Assembly: GCA_035403355.1 (NCBI GenBank)
Contig: DAONFA010000009.1
Location: 1-61,051, forward strand
Origin: Candidatus Cloacimonas sp.
GTDB lineage: Bacteria; Cloacimonadota; Cloacimonadia; Cloacimonadales; Cloacimonadaceae
Length of the DNA: 61,051 bases
Reading direction: 5' to 3'
The position numbers and the translations under genes were made by a program. This document shows positions 61,016 to 61,051 of this stretch, piece by piece. Position 1 is the stretch's first letter. The number at the start of each line of letters is the position of its first letter. Below the pieces are notes generated by a model. That model had not been told where the DNA came from. It made no database searches and saw only the letters and a list, made by a program, of their open reading frames with translations.

Positions 61016-61051
61016 AGGTTGTTGACAAAGTTTACCAGCATCAGGAAGGGA

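Overview
This window looks like a chromosomal segment of a Gram-negative bacterium from the FCB side of the tree, most probably Candidatus Cloacimonadota (Cloacimonas-like). The reasons are a low-to-moderate GC content, several secreted proteins ending in a YPNPFNP / IYNxxGQ type sorting domain, fermentation and amino-acid catabolism genes (acetate kinase, formiminotransferase-cyclodeaminase), an outer-membrane barrel protein, and an MCE protein. The assignment is inferred from gene content, not from a search.

Layout. 1-218: two tRNA-Val genes on the minus strand, the first cut by the window edge. 219-850: 9-bp-period repeats. 851-2427: two exported proteins. 2428-3389: a tandem repeat array. 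3390-6597 (+): ackA, an S4-domain protein, a membrane-anchored metallopeptidase and a UDG-like protein. 6802-12077 (-): the run rpmE, DUF1385, prfA, CorC/HlyC, ftcD. 12295-14589 (+): a secreted M14 carboxypeptidase. 15031-18933 (-): a 1300-residue protein resembling soluble adenylyl cyclase. 18934-20183: a 1.2 kb desert with four MITE-like elements. 20184-27659 (+): rpsU, cvpA, mutS2, dnaG, rpoD, an expanded macromolecular-synthesis cluster. 28233-34976 (-): an amidotransferase-like exported protein, an MCE protein, a metallopeptidase/propeller/barrel protein and pepA. 35110-38135 (-): DUF47, Pit and an AEC carrier. 38343-39410 (-): a HisC-like aminotransferase. 39561-41551 (-): ECF sigma, anti-sigma and two Spy-like periplasmic proteins. 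42077-44633 (+): a LolC/E-like permease and an M14 lipoprotein. 44719-47162 (+): a zinc ABC transporter. 47479-48444 (+): a C5-epimerase-like membrane protein. 48663-51404 (-): a large secreted protein. 52238-55850 (-): a methyltransferase, a PP-loop amidotransferase and a carbamoyltransferase. 56187-60912 (+): a GNAT acetyltransferase, a secreted protein, obgE and dprA.

The most unusual content is between the genes. One two-hairpin repeat module recurs in six intergenic regions. Hairpin A is GTTGACC-TCCT-GGTCAAC and hairpin B is GAACGACG-AGGA-CGTCGTTC. Their 4-nt loops are complementary and their stems show compensatory changes. One array shows filled and empty copies of the same host repeat with a 19-bp duplication around the module. 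A 141-bp form is repeated four times after rpoD, and nine A hairpins follow znuB. Other families are 42-46 bp palindromes (3 copies), 110-112 bp elements with terminal inverted repeats (4 copies), CGGTG(T/G)C repeats, and a ~150-bp promoter-leader cassette present upstream of two unrelated genes. Several arrays begin exactly at gene ends and contain the stop codon of the adjacent gene.
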